A stretch of DNA of 48,281 nucleotides from CAZBLP01 sp964492825 (GCA_964492825.1 CAZBLP010000008.1:1-48281); one strand, 5' to 3'. Positions 9,160 to 18,082 are shown, counted from the first letter of the stretch. Translations and numbers: made by a program. The notes: generated by a model from the sequence alone, not told the origin.

Positions 9160-9576
9160 ATGGCAAATAAGAAAATAGTATCTTTTTTGTGCAACTGGTG
9201 TACATATACTGCTGCTGATCTTGCAGGGACAAGCAGGTTACAGTACAGTGACAATATTAGAATTATAAAAACAATGTGCTCAAGTAGAGTTGATCCTGTA
9301 TTTGTCATAAAAGCACTTCTTGAAGGTGCTGATGGAGTATTCATTGGCGGTTGTCATCCTGGTGATTGTCATTATCAGAAAGGCAATTATTATGAAAGAC
9401 GAAAAATAGCTCTTACAAAAACTCTTCTTGAATCAATTGGTATAAAAAAAGGCAGATTAAGGTTGACCTGGATTTCAGCTTCCGAAGGCCCCAAATTTGC
9501 CGAAACAATGAATGATTTTAGTAATAAAATTGAGAAATTAGGTGAAAACAAATTATCCCAAAATATTTATTTATAG
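9160..9576 (+). CDS. mvhD: MvhD-like iron-sulfur electron-transfer subunit, copy 2
   Basis: A 138-residue MvhD-family protein with CNWC near the N terminus (C11, C14), MCSSRVDP in the middle and GCHPGDCHY followed by NYYERRK. It is closer to the textbook MvhD pattern than copy 1 at 3271. GGGGAGG sits 6-12 bases before the ATG. It follows hdrA by 95 bases and is the last gene before a strong terminator, so it closes the Hdr cluster. The likely role is relaying electrons to the 655-residue HdrA, with copy 1 serving the HdrA fusion; this pairing is inferred from adjacency only. Confidence 0.9.
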   Translation: MANKKIVSFLCNWCTYTAADLAGTSRLQYSDNIRIIKTMCSSRVDPVFVIKALLEGADGVFIGGCHPGDCHYQKGNYYERRKIALTKTLLESIGIKKGRLRLTWISASEGPKFAETMNDFSNKIEKLGENKLSQNIYL

Positions 9577-9578
9577 AG

Positions 9579-9668
9579 ATAAGTCAATATTTTAAATAAA
9601 AAACCCCTTTTTCTTTTTTATTGAGAAGGGGTTTTTTATTTAAACCAAACAGTTTAAACTTGACTTAT
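9579..9668. terminator. Strong palindromic terminator closing the Hdr cluster, with outer inverted arms
   Basis: Positions 9591-9609 and 9626-9644 are perfectly complementary over 19 bases (core AACCCCTT / AAGGGGTT), with a T-rich tract on the 3' arm. Because the 5' arm is A-rich, it can terminate in both directions. A second pair of arms, ATAAGTCAA (9579-9587) and TTGACTTAT (9660-9668), brackets it and makes a roughly 90-base nested palindrome. The right outer arm also supplies a possible -35 (TTGACT, 9660-9665) with TAAATA at 9682-9687 as -10 for the next gene. Confidence 0.85.
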
Positions 9669-9719
9669 TTTTTATTCTTGGTAAATATAGACTAAGAAAA
9701 AATTGAAAAAGGATAAAGT

Positions 9720-10658
9720 ATGAATTTACCAAAATTAAAAATAGGAAATTTAATGCCTAAATATCCACTAATACAAGGTGGTATGGCAGTGAAAGTCTCA
9801 ATGGCAAATCTTGCTGCTAAAGTTGCAAGTGAAGGTGGTATTGGAGTAATTGCAGGTAGTGCCATATCAGGTGATGAATTAAAAAAAGAGATATTAAAAG
9901 CAAAAGAAATGACAGAAGGTATTCTTGGTGTTAATATAATGTTTGCAGTTAAAAATTTTCTTGAAGTGGTAAAAGCTTCAATTGAAGCTAAAATAGATCT
10001 TATTATTTCAGGCGCAGGTTTTTCAAGAGATATTTTCGGTATTTGCAGAAAAGCAAATATCCCTTTTGTTCCAATAGTTTCTTCCCTTAAATTAGCTAAA
10101 ATATCTCAAAAATTAGGAGCAGCAGCTGTTATTGTTGAAGGTGGCAATGCAGGTGGCCATATTGGCACAAGTAAGGACAGTTGGGAAATAATTAAAGAAA
10201 TCAAAGAGTCACTTTCTATTCCGGTTATTGGTGCAGGTGGAGTTATTGATAGGAATGATATGAAAAAAATGTTTCAGCTCGGAGTTGACGGTGTGCAAGT
10301 TGGCTCAAGGTTTCTTGCATCAGTTGAATCAAATGTTGCTCAAACTTTTAAAGACTTGGTAGTTAAAGCAAAGAAAAGTGATATTGTAACTATAATGAGT
10401 GCTGTAGGCCTTCCGGCCAATGCAATTAAAACAAGATTGTCAGAGCTGATTTTGAACGATAAACCTCCTAAACCTGAATATTGTGACAGTTGTTTAAAAG
10501 CATGTACTAAAAAGTTTTGTATATTTGAGGCACTTAATTATGCAAGGGCAGGAAATCTTGAAAAAGGGCTTTTTTTTGCAGGAAAAGATGCTTGGAGAAT
10601 AAATGAAATTTTGTCTGTAAAAGAAATTTTTAAAATTTTTTTTACAGACACTGAATAA
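9720..10658 (+). CDS. FabK / nitronate monooxygenase-family FMN oxidoreductase
   Basis: A 312-residue TIM-barrel flavoprotein of the FabK/NMO family. It shows the N-terminal PLIQGGMA, the conserved EGGNAGGHIG phosphate/substrate loop and the GAGGV...QVGSRF FMN-phosphate region. The C terminus adds CDSCLKACTKKFC (Cx2Cx3Cx4C), a cysteine cluster known in a clade of these proteins that may bind Fe-S or zinc. The reaction may be enoyl-ACP reduction or oxidation of nitronates; sequence alone does not decide. It has its own predicted promoter after the Hdr terminator and an AAAGGA site before the ATG. Its link to the Hdr cluster, if any, is only positional. Confidence 0.8.
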   Translation: MNLPKLKIGNLMPKYPLIQGGMAVKVSMANLAAKVASEGGIGVIAGSAISGDELKKEILKAKEMTEGILGVNIMFAVKNFLEVVKASIEAKIDLIISGAGFSRDIFGICRKANIPFVPIVSSLKLAKISQKLGAAAVIVEGGNAGGHIGTSKDSWEIIKEIKESLSIPVIGAGGVIDRNDMKKMFQLGVDGVQVGSRFLASVESNVAQTFKDLVVKAKKSDIVTIMSAVGLPANAIKTRLSELILNDKPPKPEYCDSCLKACTKKFCIFEALNYARAGNLEKGLFFAGKDAWRINEILSVKEIFKIFFTDTE

Positions 10659-10715
10659 AAATTAACACCTCAATAACCAAAGTTCAATAAATAAAATTTT
10701 TTTCTATTTAAGTTG

Positions 10716-11918
10716 ATGATAAAAGATGTTTTTAAGAGTTTTTCTCTTAACAAGAGCCTCACCTTGTTAATGATATTGGGAGTTTTTATAAGTACTTTCG
10801 GGTTGTCTTCCATTATTATTGTAAGCAATGGCACAAAATATGAAATAATAAATGTTTTAAAAAATTTTGGATTTGGTTATGATTCCATTCTTATATTAGC
10901 AGGTCCTGGCAAATTATTTTCTCATCAGAGATATAGAACCACCACTTTAAAAATTTCAGATGCTTTTGAAATAGAGCGTGCTGATTTTGTTAAGGGTGTT
11001 TCTCCGTTTAGCAGAAAATTCAGTATTAAAGCAAATTTCCAAGATTCATATTATAATATTGACCTTTTTGGCGCATATCCGCAATTTTATAAACTGCATG
11101 ATTATCCCATACTTTACGGTAGATTTTTGAATATGGACGATATTAAAAAAAAAGCAAAGGTTTGTATTATTGGAAAAACAGCTGTAGAAAAATTATTTAA
11201 ATCAAAAAATATGAACCAGGTTGGAAAATTCATAAGAATTAAAAATCTCTATTTTAAGGTTGTGGGAGTTTATATGCCCAAAGGAAGTTCAAGGAGGTTT
11301 GATATAGACAGACGTGTTTTTATCCCTTTATCCACTTATAATGATATTTTATTTCATTACGATTATATTATGGGAATGAAAGTTGTTGTAAATGACACCA
11401 AAAATATTGATAGATACATAACTTTTATAAAAAACATTTTAAGAAAAAGACATAATTTAAAAGAAAACCAAATTGATGATTTCAGAATTATAACATCAAA
11501 AGATATAATTTCTTTTGTTAACAGGTCAACTAATCAGCTAACTAAACTTTTAATAGGTGTTTCAATTATTTCATTTATTGTAAGTGGGTTAACCATTCTC
11601 AATATAATGTTAACAACTGTTTTTAAAAGAATGAACGAAATTGGCATTAGGAGAGCCTGTGGAGCAACAAGAGCGGATATTGTCAAGCAATTTTTGTCAG
11701 AATCCATAGTTACAGCTCTTGTTGGAGGAGTTTTAGGCTTATTAGTTTCCATATTAACTTTAAAGTTATTATCAATGAAATTCCATATAAAAACATTGAT
11801 TACTTTTGAACCGTTTTTAGTAAGTATATTATTTGGAATAATTGTTGGAGTTGTCTTTGGTTTTATCCCTGCTTACAGAGCATCAAAAATAGACCCTGTA
11901 AAGGTATTAAATGGTTAA
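10716..11918 (+). CDS. MacB/FtsX-type ABC transporter permease, first of a pair
   Basis: A 400-residue permease with one N-terminal transmembrane helix, a periplasmic MacB-PCD-like domain (about residues 40-260) and three C-terminal helices with the FtsX-domain motifs EIGIRRACGA and the ending PAYRASKIDPVKVL. These are the hallmarks of type VII (mechanotransmission) ABC systems such as MacB. There is no clear ribosome site; ATG at 10716 is preferred over the TTG at 10713. The next gene overlaps by 8 bases, indicating translational coupling. No ATPase or periplasmic adaptor gene is adjacent, though a TolC-type channel gene lies convergently at 13122. Confidence 0.88.
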   Translation: MIKDVFKSFSLNKSLTLLMILGVFISTFGLSSIIIVSNGTKYEIINVLKNFGFGYDSILILAGPGKLFSHQRYRTTTLKISDAFEIERADFVKGVSPFSRKFSIKANFQDSYYNIDLFGAYPQFYKLHDYPILYGRFLNMDDIKKKAKVCIIGKTAVEKLFKSKNMNQVGKFIRIKNLYFKVVGVYMPKGSSRRFDIDRRVFIPLSTYNDILFHYDYIMGMKVVVNDTKNIDRYITFIKNILRKRHNLKENQIDDFRIITSKDIISFVNRSTNQLTKLLIGVSIISFIVSGLTILNIMLTTVFKRMNEIGIRRACGATRADIVKQFLSESIVTALVGGVLGLLVSILTLKLLSMKFHIKTLITFEPFLVSILFGIIVGVVFGFIPAYRASKIDPVKVLNG

Positions 11919-13113
11919 TTATTTAATAACAGGAATAATCAGAAATTTTACCCAGTATATTTTAGCTATTATTGGACTGATAATAGGTATTACATCTTTG
12001 ATAGCAGTTGGATATTTGGGAATAGTTAATAAAATCAAGCTGTATGATGAAATAGAAAAACAGGGTATTAACTTAATTTTCATATATCCGGAAAGTGCAA
12101 GTTCAACACCTGAGAGAAGAAATTTTTCTGGCCAATATCCGGCTCTTAAAAACAGGGAATTGACCTTTTTAAAATCTAACCTATTATATAATGACAGAGC
12201 AATTCCTGCAAAATATTTTGTCGGAAATGTTAAATTCGGCTCTCATTCAATTAATAATGTTGAAATTATAGGCACAACTTCTGGATATTTGTCAATTATG
12301 AATTATAAAATCTTTTACGGCAGCAATTTTAAAGAAAATATTAAGGGAGTTTTTATAGGTTATACAATTTTTAAAGAGCTTTTCAATAAAAATATTAATG
12401 TTATAGGCAAGAGAATTCTTATTGGAAAGAGATATTTCCAAATTGTGGGAATATTGGGAGAAACTGGAGTAAGTTCTTCTGGAAGAGACAAGGATAATAT
12501 AGTTATCTTGCCTATTAAACATTTTTCCGAGCATATAAAAAATAGTGATTATTTTGATACTATTTATTTAAAGCCTGTAAAATTATCTTTTCTTGCAGGT
12601 TTAAAAAAAAGTGCTATTATGTTGTTGAGAATTTTAAAAAACAACAGTTTTAGTACTCTTAAACCAATGAAATTTTCAGTTAAAAGCATGGATTATTACA
12701 TAAAAAAGCAGCAAAAAGTCGGAAATTTATTGGTAATAACCACATTGATTGTTTCAAGTATTACCCTGCTTGTAGGTGGACTTGGGGTTATGGCTGTAAT
12801 GCTAATACTCGGAATTAAAGAACGTAGGGAAATAGGTATAAAAAGAGCAGTTGGAGCTACTAAATTAAATATTTTCCTTGAATATATTGTAAAATCATTT
12901 ACAATTGCTTTTTTTAGCTCTGTTTTAGGATTAATCTTCGGAGTAGTAGCATATTTTTTAATAAATAAGATTTACCATGCAGCAGCTCCGTTTCCAGTTG
13001 GTTATTCATTTATAGGTATTGTTTCAACGTTTTTAATTTCAATTCTTTTCGGTTTATATCCGGCATATAAAGCATCAAAAATAGAACCGTCTTCTGCTTT
13101 GAGATATCAGTAA
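11911..13113 (+). CDS. MacB/FtsX-type ABC transporter permease, second of a pair
   Basis: A 400-residue permease with the same layout as the gene before it: N-terminal helix, large periplasmic domain, three C-terminal helices, ERREIGIKRAVGAT and PAYKASKIEPSSAL. The ATG lies inside the end of the upstream permease gene (8-base overlap). Two different permeases suggest a heterodimeric transporter. Substrate could be a macrolide-like compound, peptide, lipoprotein or siderophore; nothing in the sequence decides. The ATP-binding subunit must be encoded elsewhere. Confidence 0.88.
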   Translation: MVNYLITGIIRNFTQYILAIIGLIIGITSLIAVGYLGIVNKIKLYDEIEKQGINLIFIYPESASSTPERRNFSGQYPALKNRELTFLKSNLLYNDRAIPAKYFVGNVKFGSHSINNVEIIGTTSGYLSIMNYKIFYGSNFKENIKGVFIGYTIFKELFNKNINVIGKRILIGKRYFQIVGILGETGVSSSGRDKDNIVILPIKHFSEHIKNSDYFDTIYLKPVKLSFLAGLKKSAIMLLRILKNNSFSTLKPMKFSVKSMDYYIKKQQKVGNLLVITTLIVSSITLLVGGLGVMAVMLILGIKERREIGIKRAVGATKLNIFLEYIVKSFTIAFFSSVLGLIFGVVAYFLINKIYHAAAPFPVGYSFIGIVSTFLISILFGLYPAYKASKIEPSSALRYQ

Positions 13114-13121
13114 TCATAAAA

Positions 13122-14585
13122 TTACAGTTTGTTAATGTTAATTTTAAAAAGATCTTTTCCTGTTAATTTATAAAAATTTAATATCTCTTTGCAATAGTCT
13201 ATTTTTGATTGGAGAAGTTTTAGCTTTTCCAATGTATAATCATTTTGATATGAGAATACTTTAAATGGAGTTGAGAGCCCATGTTTATAACGTTTTTTTT
13301 CAATTTTAAGTTTTAATGTAGCGCTTTGAAAAGATTTATTATTAGCGTCTATTTTTTTTAACAAGGTTTTTAAATTTCTGTAAGATTTTTTTATTTCTAA
13401 AATTATCTGATTTTCCAAATCTTTTTTTTGAAAAATTAACTGCTGTTTGGTTGCAATGGCTGTTTTATAATTAGCTTTGCTTAACCTGTTACCAATAGGA
13501 TATTTTAATTCCAAACCTATACCCCATTGCCTGTATTTCCCGTTTTTCATTCTTTCAATATCATCTGAATAATTTTCACCTTTACCTGATAGACCGCCAT
13601 ATAAGTTTAGATTTAGCTCAGGTAGTATATCATTTTTGGTTTTTTTTATATCTATTTCAGCATTTTTAATTTCCTGATTAATTTTTTTTATTTCATATCT
13701 GTTGTTTAAAGCACTATTTATACAATTATTAAGAGAAACATCCAATTGTTTAATTTCTATAATATAATCAGGCTTAATAATGTAATCAGCACGAATATCA
13801 TTGTAATATTTTTTCAATTCATCACTAATATTCAAAAGAGTCTGATAAGCCTTTATAACATCTTCTTTCCTTGACGCTACTTCAGCCTCAGATTGTTTAA
13901 TTGTATCTTTTGATGTTAGACCTGCTGACAGTTTTTTTTTGTCTATATTAAGAATATCTTTTGCTAACTCCAATGATTCAACACGCGCCTGATAATTTTT
14001 GTAAGCATATAGAAGGTTAAAGTATTTATAAGCAGCATTTAATATTGTATTGTTAATATAATTTTTTATATCATACTCTGTTGCTTTTAAAATGTTTTCA
14101 GCTTTGATTATTTCAGATTTGTTAATTGATATTCCTGCTCCTTTTAAAATCGGCTGAGTAATGTTTAACTCAAACAGAGAAGAATAAGAGGGGTTTAAAA
14201 TGCTCCAATTAGAATTGCTTTCAAATCTGTTGTTTGAAAATGATAATGAGGCAATTGTTCCCAAATAGAATTTTTTATCCAAACTAATGTCCCAATTTTT
14301 ATTTTTAGATATATAATATGTTGAAGTTGCACTTTGCAATTCAGAACCGGTAAATTCTTTTGAATAAGATTTATCCAATTTTAATTTGAAATTTGTGTCA
14401 AATTCGGAAATATACTTATCAATGCTGTACTTATAGATATTTTTTTTAAGATTGTATGATTTTATATTGAGATTCTTTTTCAGAACCAAAGATATGAATT
14501 TATTAAAGGTTAGAGTTTTTATTTTATTACAGAAACCTGTGGTACATAAAGAAAAAAGAAAAAAAAGTAAAATAACCTTTTTCAT
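13122..14585 (-). CDS. TolC-family outer-membrane efflux protein
   Basis: A 487-residue outer-membrane factor. It has a signal peptide ending near FCN (residues 1-20), then two repeats of the OEP domain with long coiled-coil helices (about 150-250 and 360-470) and a GIGLEL/YPIGN beta segment typical of TolC homologues. It overlaps rng by 4 bases (ATGA) and is the last gene of the queD-folE2-rng operon. It converges on the two ABC permeases with only 8 bases between the stop codons, so a shared export function is plausible but not shown. Confidence 0.85.
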   Translation of the reverse strand: MKKVILLFFLFSLCTTGFCNKIKTLTFNKFISLVLKKNLNIKSYNLKKNIYKYSIDKYISEFDTNFKLKLDKSYSKEFTGSELQSATSTYYISKNKNWDISLDKKFYLGTIASLSFSNNRFESNSNWSILNPSYSSLFELNITQPILKGAGISINKSEIIKAENILKATEYDIKNYINNTILNAAYKYFNLLYAYKNYQARVESLELAKDILNIDKKKLSAGLTSKDTIKQSEAEVASRKEDVIKAYQTLLNISDELKKYYNDIRADYIIKPDYIIEIKQLDVSLNNCINSALNNRYEIKKINQEIKNAEIDIKKTKNDILPELNLNLYGGLSGKGENYSDDIERMKNGKYRQWGIGLELKYPIGNRLSKANYKTAIATKQQLIFQKKDLENQIILEIKKSYRNLKTLLKKIDANNKSFQSATLKLKIEKKRYKHGLSTPFKVFSYQNDYTLEKLKLLQSKIDYCKEILNFYKLTGKDLFKININKL

Positions 14586-16111
14586 TTTATATTAATCTCA
14601 AACCTGTCAAGCTCTCCTAAATTAAATTTTTTGTAAGAAACTATTTCAATTGAAATTTTCAGCTCTTTTTCAATTGTTTCTATCATTTCTCTTTCTTCTT
14701 CCATTAAAACTTCTGCAATATACGGATGTACGGTAATGGTTATTTTTTTTTCTTTATAAAAACTGTAATCTCTGAGTATTCTTCTGAAAATTTCACACCA
14801 TATAGAAGTAGCTGATTTAATATATCCTTTACCGTCACATGTTGGGCATGTTGAGGACAATACCACAGTAATATCATCCTGCGTTCTTTTTCTGGTCATT
14901 TCAACAAGGCCTAATTCAGAAACTTTCAGTATATGAACTTTGCTTCTGTCATTTTTCAGCTCATTATCAAATATTTTAAATAATTTTTCTCTATCTTCTT
15001 TTTTCTGCATATCAATAAAATCAATAACTATTAAGCCTCCGATATTTCTCAGCCTTAATTGATATGAAATTTCTCTTGCAGCTTCAATGTTGGTCTGTAG
15101 TACAGTCTCTTCAAGCTCTCTTCTTCCTACGAATTTTCCTGTATTAACATCAATGGAAGTTAAAGCTTCGGTTTTATCTATAATAATATAGCCTCCTGAT
15201 TTAAGCCATATTTTCCTGTTAAATAACTTTGAATACTCTATTTCTATATTATACTTTTCAAAAAGAGATTCAGAAGGGTCATTATATATTTTTAATTTAT
15301 TCTTAAATTTTGGGAGATATGTTTTTATAAATGAAATTGTATGCTCAAATAATTCTTCGTTATCCACAATAATTTCAGATATGTCTGCTGAATAAAAATC
15401 TCTGATAATTCTGAAAACAATGTTTAAATCTTTGTAAAGCAGATTTGGAGCACCTGAATTTTCATATTTCTTCTTAATTTCTTCCCAAATTTTAATTAAA
15501 AAGTTTTTATCTTCATTTAGTTCCTCTTGTGAAACTCCTTCACTTGCTGTTCTTGCTATAACACCAAATTTGTCATTGCCTCTTATTTTTTCAATAATTA
15601 CTTTTAGCCTTTCCCGTTCTTTTTCATCATATATTTTTTTTGAAATGCCTATGTGATATAAAGTAGGTAGTAATACTAAATATTTACCAGGAATTGTTAT
15701 ATGGGAAGTTAATCTTGCACCTTTTGTACCAATAGGCTCTTTTGCAATTTGAACGAGAATTTCCTGTCCTTCAACTAATATATCTTCAATATGAATTGAT
15801 TTATTATCAATAAAATTTTCCTCAAAATCTTCAATATCATCACATAAAATATCTTCAGTTAGCATAAATTTGTATTCGTCATAATAGTTAGAAATATCAG
15901 CAACATATAGGAAACCTGCTTTTTCAAGGCCAATGTCAACAAAAGCAGCTTGCATTCCAGGCAATATTTTTAAAACTTTGCCTTTATATATATTTCCTAC
16001 TAAACTCCGTTCCTGTTTTCTTTCAATATAAATTTCAACAAGGGTATTATTTTCTAAAATTCCAACCCTTATTTCCAATGCACTGTAATTGATTAATATT
16101 TTTGTATCCAT
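14582..16111 (-). CDS. rng: Ribonuclease G / E family endoribonuclease
   Basis: A 509-residue RNase G-type enzyme without the long C-terminal degradosome scaffold of RNase E. Visible parts are the S1 domain (GNIYKGKVLKILPGMQAAFVD, starting near residue 39), the catalytic Mg-binding aspartates in TSIDVNTGKFVG and VIDFIDM, and the Zn-link CPTCDGKG. It processes 5S and 16S rRNA and starts mRNA decay in the cytoplasm. The start is one base after the folE2 stop and the end overlaps the TolC-like gene, so all four genes of this operon are translated together. Confidence 0.93.
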   Translation of the reverse strand: MDTKILINYSALEIRVGILENNTLVEIYIERKQERSLVGNIYKGKVLKILPGMQAAFVDIGLEKAGFLYVADISNYYDEYKFMLTEDILCDDIEDFEENFIDNKSIHIEDILVEGQEILVQIAKEPIGTKGARLTSHITIPGKYLVLLPTLYHIGISKKIYDEKERERLKVIIEKIRGNDKFGVIARTASEGVSQEELNEDKNFLIKIWEEIKKKYENSGAPNLLYKDLNIVFRIIRDFYSADISEIIVDNEELFEHTISFIKTYLPKFKNKLKIYNDPSESLFEKYNIEIEYSKLFNRKIWLKSGGYIIIDKTEALTSIDVNTGKFVGRRELEETVLQTNIEAAREISYQLRLRNIGGLIVIDFIDMQKKEDREKLFKIFDNELKNDRSKVHILKVSELGLVEMTRKRTQDDITVVLSSTCPTCDGKGYIKSATSIWCEIFRRILRDYSFYKEKKITITVHPYIAEVLMEEEREMIETIEKELKISIEIVSYKKFNLGELDRFEINIK

Positions 16112-16112
16112 T

Positions 16113-16895
16113 TTAAATATTCGAACTTTCTATAAAAGCATAAGCACTGTGATTATGTATTGACTCAAAGTTTTCAGCTTCAATTGTAAACCACGTAATA
16201 TCTTCCATTTCCTTTAATTTAAGAGCAAGTTCCCTTACTATATCTTCAACAAACATGGGATTGTTATAAGCTTTTTCAGTGACGTATTTTTCATCTGGTC
16301 TTTTAAGTATGGAATATACTGGAGATGAAGAAGAATTTTCTATAACCTCTATAATGTCTTCTATCCAGACAAATTTTTTAAATTTAAAATTAACTTTTAC
16401 CAAACTTCTCTGATTGTGTGCACCAAAATCGCTAATCTCCTTTGAGCAAGGACACAGAGAAGTAACAGGAGCTTTAACAGATATAATAAAATCCAGTTCT
16501 TCATTTTTTTTCTTGTTACCTATAAACATGCAATGGTATTCCATAAGACCTTTAGATTGAGTAATTGGAGCCTCTTTTTCAATAAAGTAGGGGAAAGAAA
16601 CTTCCAAATGAGCAGATTCTGCATTTAATTTCTCAAGCATTTCTTCTAAAATTTCATGAAAATTGCTGATACCTATTTCAAATCTGAATTTATTAAGAAT
16701 CTCAATAAACCTACTCATATGCGTGCCTTTGAAATGATGGGGAAGATTAACAAACATGTTAATGGATGCTATTGTATGTTGATGTTGTTTTATTTTGTCC
16801 AATACAATAATAGGATAATTGATATTTTTTACTCCTACTTTATCAATTGGAACGTTTCTGTCATCTGTGAGATTTTGTATATCTTTTAAAAGCAT
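16113..16895 (-). CDS. folE2: GTP cyclohydrolase IB (FolE2)
   Basis: A 260-residue type IB GTP cyclohydrolase that makes dihydroneopterin triphosphate for folate and deazapurine synthesis. It has the N-terminal DDRNVPIDKVGVKN signature, the catalytic Cys in SLCPCSKEIS (C148) and H160 in GAHNQRS. The start at 16895 is chosen because CAGGAGG lies 4-10 bases upstream and the protein then begins just before the DDRN motif; a longer frame to 16961 would overlap queD. Its position immediately after queD (1 base gap) couples it to queuosine precursor synthesis. FolE2 can use metals other than zinc, which suits zinc-limited conditions. Confidence 0.93.
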   Translation of the reverse strand: MLLKDIQNLTDDRNVPIDKVGVKNINYPIIVLDKIKQHQHTIASINMFVNLPHHFKGTHMSRFIEILNKFRFEIGISNFHEILEEMLEKLNAESAHLEVSFPYFIEKEAPITQSKGLMEYHCMFIGNKKKNEELDFIISVKAPVTSLCPCSKEISDFGAHNQRSLVKVNFKFKKFVWIEDIIEVIENSSSSPVYSILKRPDEKYVTEKAYNNPMFVEDIVRELALKLKEMEDITWFTIEAENFESIHNHSAYAFIESSNI

Positions 16896-16896
16896 A

Positions 16897-17265
16897 TTAC
16901 CTCCTGTATATAGCACAGGAATTTGAGGATTCCCAAGCTGAAACTTCATAAATCTCAACATCTGTTGAGCTTAACTTCTCTTCAAACTCTTCATAAATAT
17001 ATTTTGCAATATATTCAGATGAAGGGCTCAATTTTTTAAATGCTTCCAGCTCATTTAAATATTTGTGATCAAGTTTTTCAAGAATCTCATGCAAATAATC
17101 TTTTAATATTTTAAAATCCAGCAACATTCCTGCTTTATCAAGCGAATCACCTCTTACAACAACTTCTATTTTCCAGTTATGTCCATGAAGCTCTTCACAT
17201 TTTCCGCAGTAATTAATGAGATTATGAGCTGCTGCAAAATGCTTTTCAATCTTTAAATAAAACAT
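16897..17265 (-). CDS. queD: 6-carboxy-5,6,7,8-tetrahydropterin synthase (QueD)
   Basis: A 122-residue QueD/PTPS-family enzyme converting dihydroneopterin triphosphate to 6-carboxytetrahydropterin in queuosine synthesis. Zinc ligands are H14, H27 and H29 (AAAHN, ELHGHNW), the catalytic Cys is C23, and a downstream DH pair is in KLDHKY. GGAGG with 6-base spacing selects the ATG at 17265. No QueE or QueC gene follows. I looked for a preQ1 riboswitch in the 190 bases upstream and could not identify one. Confidence 0.9.
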   Translation of the reverse strand: MFYLKIEKHFAAAHNLINYCGKCEELHGHNWKIEVVVRGDSLDKAGMLLDFKILKDYLHEILEKLDHKYLNELEAFKKLSPSSEYIAKYIYEEFEEKLSSTDVEIYEVSAWESSNSCAIYRR

Positions 17266-17396
17266 TACATCCTCCAAGATAATTGTTCAAAGTGAAAAAT
17301 TTTGTAATCAAGCATGTTGCTGATTATTAAAATTTAATACTAATTGAGCATAGACTAAAAACTAAAAACGTTTAGCATATAATTTTATTTTTATCA

Positions 17397-17432
17397 AATA
17401 AAAATAGCCCCACCTTAAAAAGGATGAGGCTA
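17397..17432 (-). terminator. Hairpin terminator after the oxidative-stress operon
   Basis: On the plus strand ATAGCC (17404-17409) pairs with GGCTAT (17427-17432), and the inner CACCTT pairs with AAGGATG around a loop of A residues, with one mismatch and one bulge. On the minus strand the hairpin is followed by TTTTTATTT. It lies 25 bases after the flavodoxin stop, so it likely ends that operon before the queD promoter. The plus-strand side also has a long T run, so it could work both ways. Confidence 0.7.
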
Positions 17433-17457
17433 TAAAAATTTTTTTATTTTATTGGTT

Positions 17458-17901
17458 TTAACCAATTTCCTCTACAATAGCTTTGCCATAGTCATGACAA
17501 GCTTTGATATAATCCGGTTTATTGATATCAGATTCTTTTACATTTAATGAGCCTAATCTGGCAGGTTTCATATTATAGACAAATTCCATAGTTTCAAAAA
17601 TTATTTTTGGAGCATCTCCCGAATGAGTATAAGAACCAAAAGCTCCTCCAATTTTTTCTTCAAGACCTGCTTCTTTGGCTAAAAACAGAAAACTTTTAAC
17701 TTTTTGGGGCATATCTCTGTGATATGTTGGAGAACCGAACAGATATGCGTCATATCCTTCTAAATCACCGATGTTTTTTATTTCAGATATTTTTTTTATA
17801 TCAACATCAGCTTTTGCCATTCTAATACCTTCAGCAATATATTCGGCTAATTGCTCTGTATGGCCTTTTAAACTTAAATATGCCACTAATACTTTTTTCA
17901 T
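17458..17901 (-). CDS. Flavodoxin-like protein
   Basis: A 147-residue flavodoxin-fold protein. The FMN phosphate loop is SLKGHTEQLA (residues 10-19) after VLVAYL, and later loops FGSPTYHRDMP and FGSYTHSGDA match the isoalloxazine-binding loops. The ATG at 17901 shares one base with the rubredoxin stop codon, so translation is coupled; an in-frame GTG or ATG further upstream would run into rubredoxin. As the last gene of the peroxiredoxin-dfx-ftn-rub operon it probably supplies low-potential electrons to superoxide reductase or the peroxidase. Confidence 0.85.
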   Translation of the reverse strand: MKKVLVAYLSLKGHTEQLAEYIAEGIRMAKADVDIKKISEIKNIGDLEGYDAYLFGSPTYHRDMPQKVKSFLFLAKEAGLEEKIGGAFGSYTHSGDAPKIIFETMEFVYNMKPARLGSLNVKESDINKPDYIKACHDYGKAIVEEIG

Positions 17902-18065
17902 TATTCCTCCTCTTTGGTAAAATCTTCTTTTCCAGCTCCACACATTGGGCATACCCAATCTTCAGGAACATCTTCCCAAGCAGTTCCTGCTGCTACCCCA
18001 TTATCAGAATCTCCTTCAGAGGGATCATATACATAACCGCATACTTCACAAACGTATTTTGTCAT
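17901..18065 (-). CDS. rub: Rubredoxin
   Basis: A 54-residue rubredoxin. The iron ligands are the two knuckles CEVCGYVYDP (C6, C9) and CPMCGAGKEDF (C39, C42), and the DNGVAAGTAWEDVPEDW middle matches the family closely. AGGAGG-like GGAGG precedes the ATG at 18065. It is 17 bases downstream of ferritin and overlaps the flavodoxin start by one base. Rubredoxin is the usual electron donor to desulfoferrodoxin, encoded two genes upstream. Confidence 0.95.
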   Translation of the reverse strand: MTKYVCEVCGYVYDPSEGDSDNGVAAGTAWEDVPEDWVCPMCGAGKEDFTKEEE

Positions 18066-18082
18066 TTTTTCCTCCAAAATAT

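Noticed and set aside
17278..17457. preQ1 riboswitch before queD
   Set aside because: The gap shows only a terminator hairpin, AT-rich sequence and the queD ribosome site; I found no preQ1-like pseudoknot with its conserved bases.
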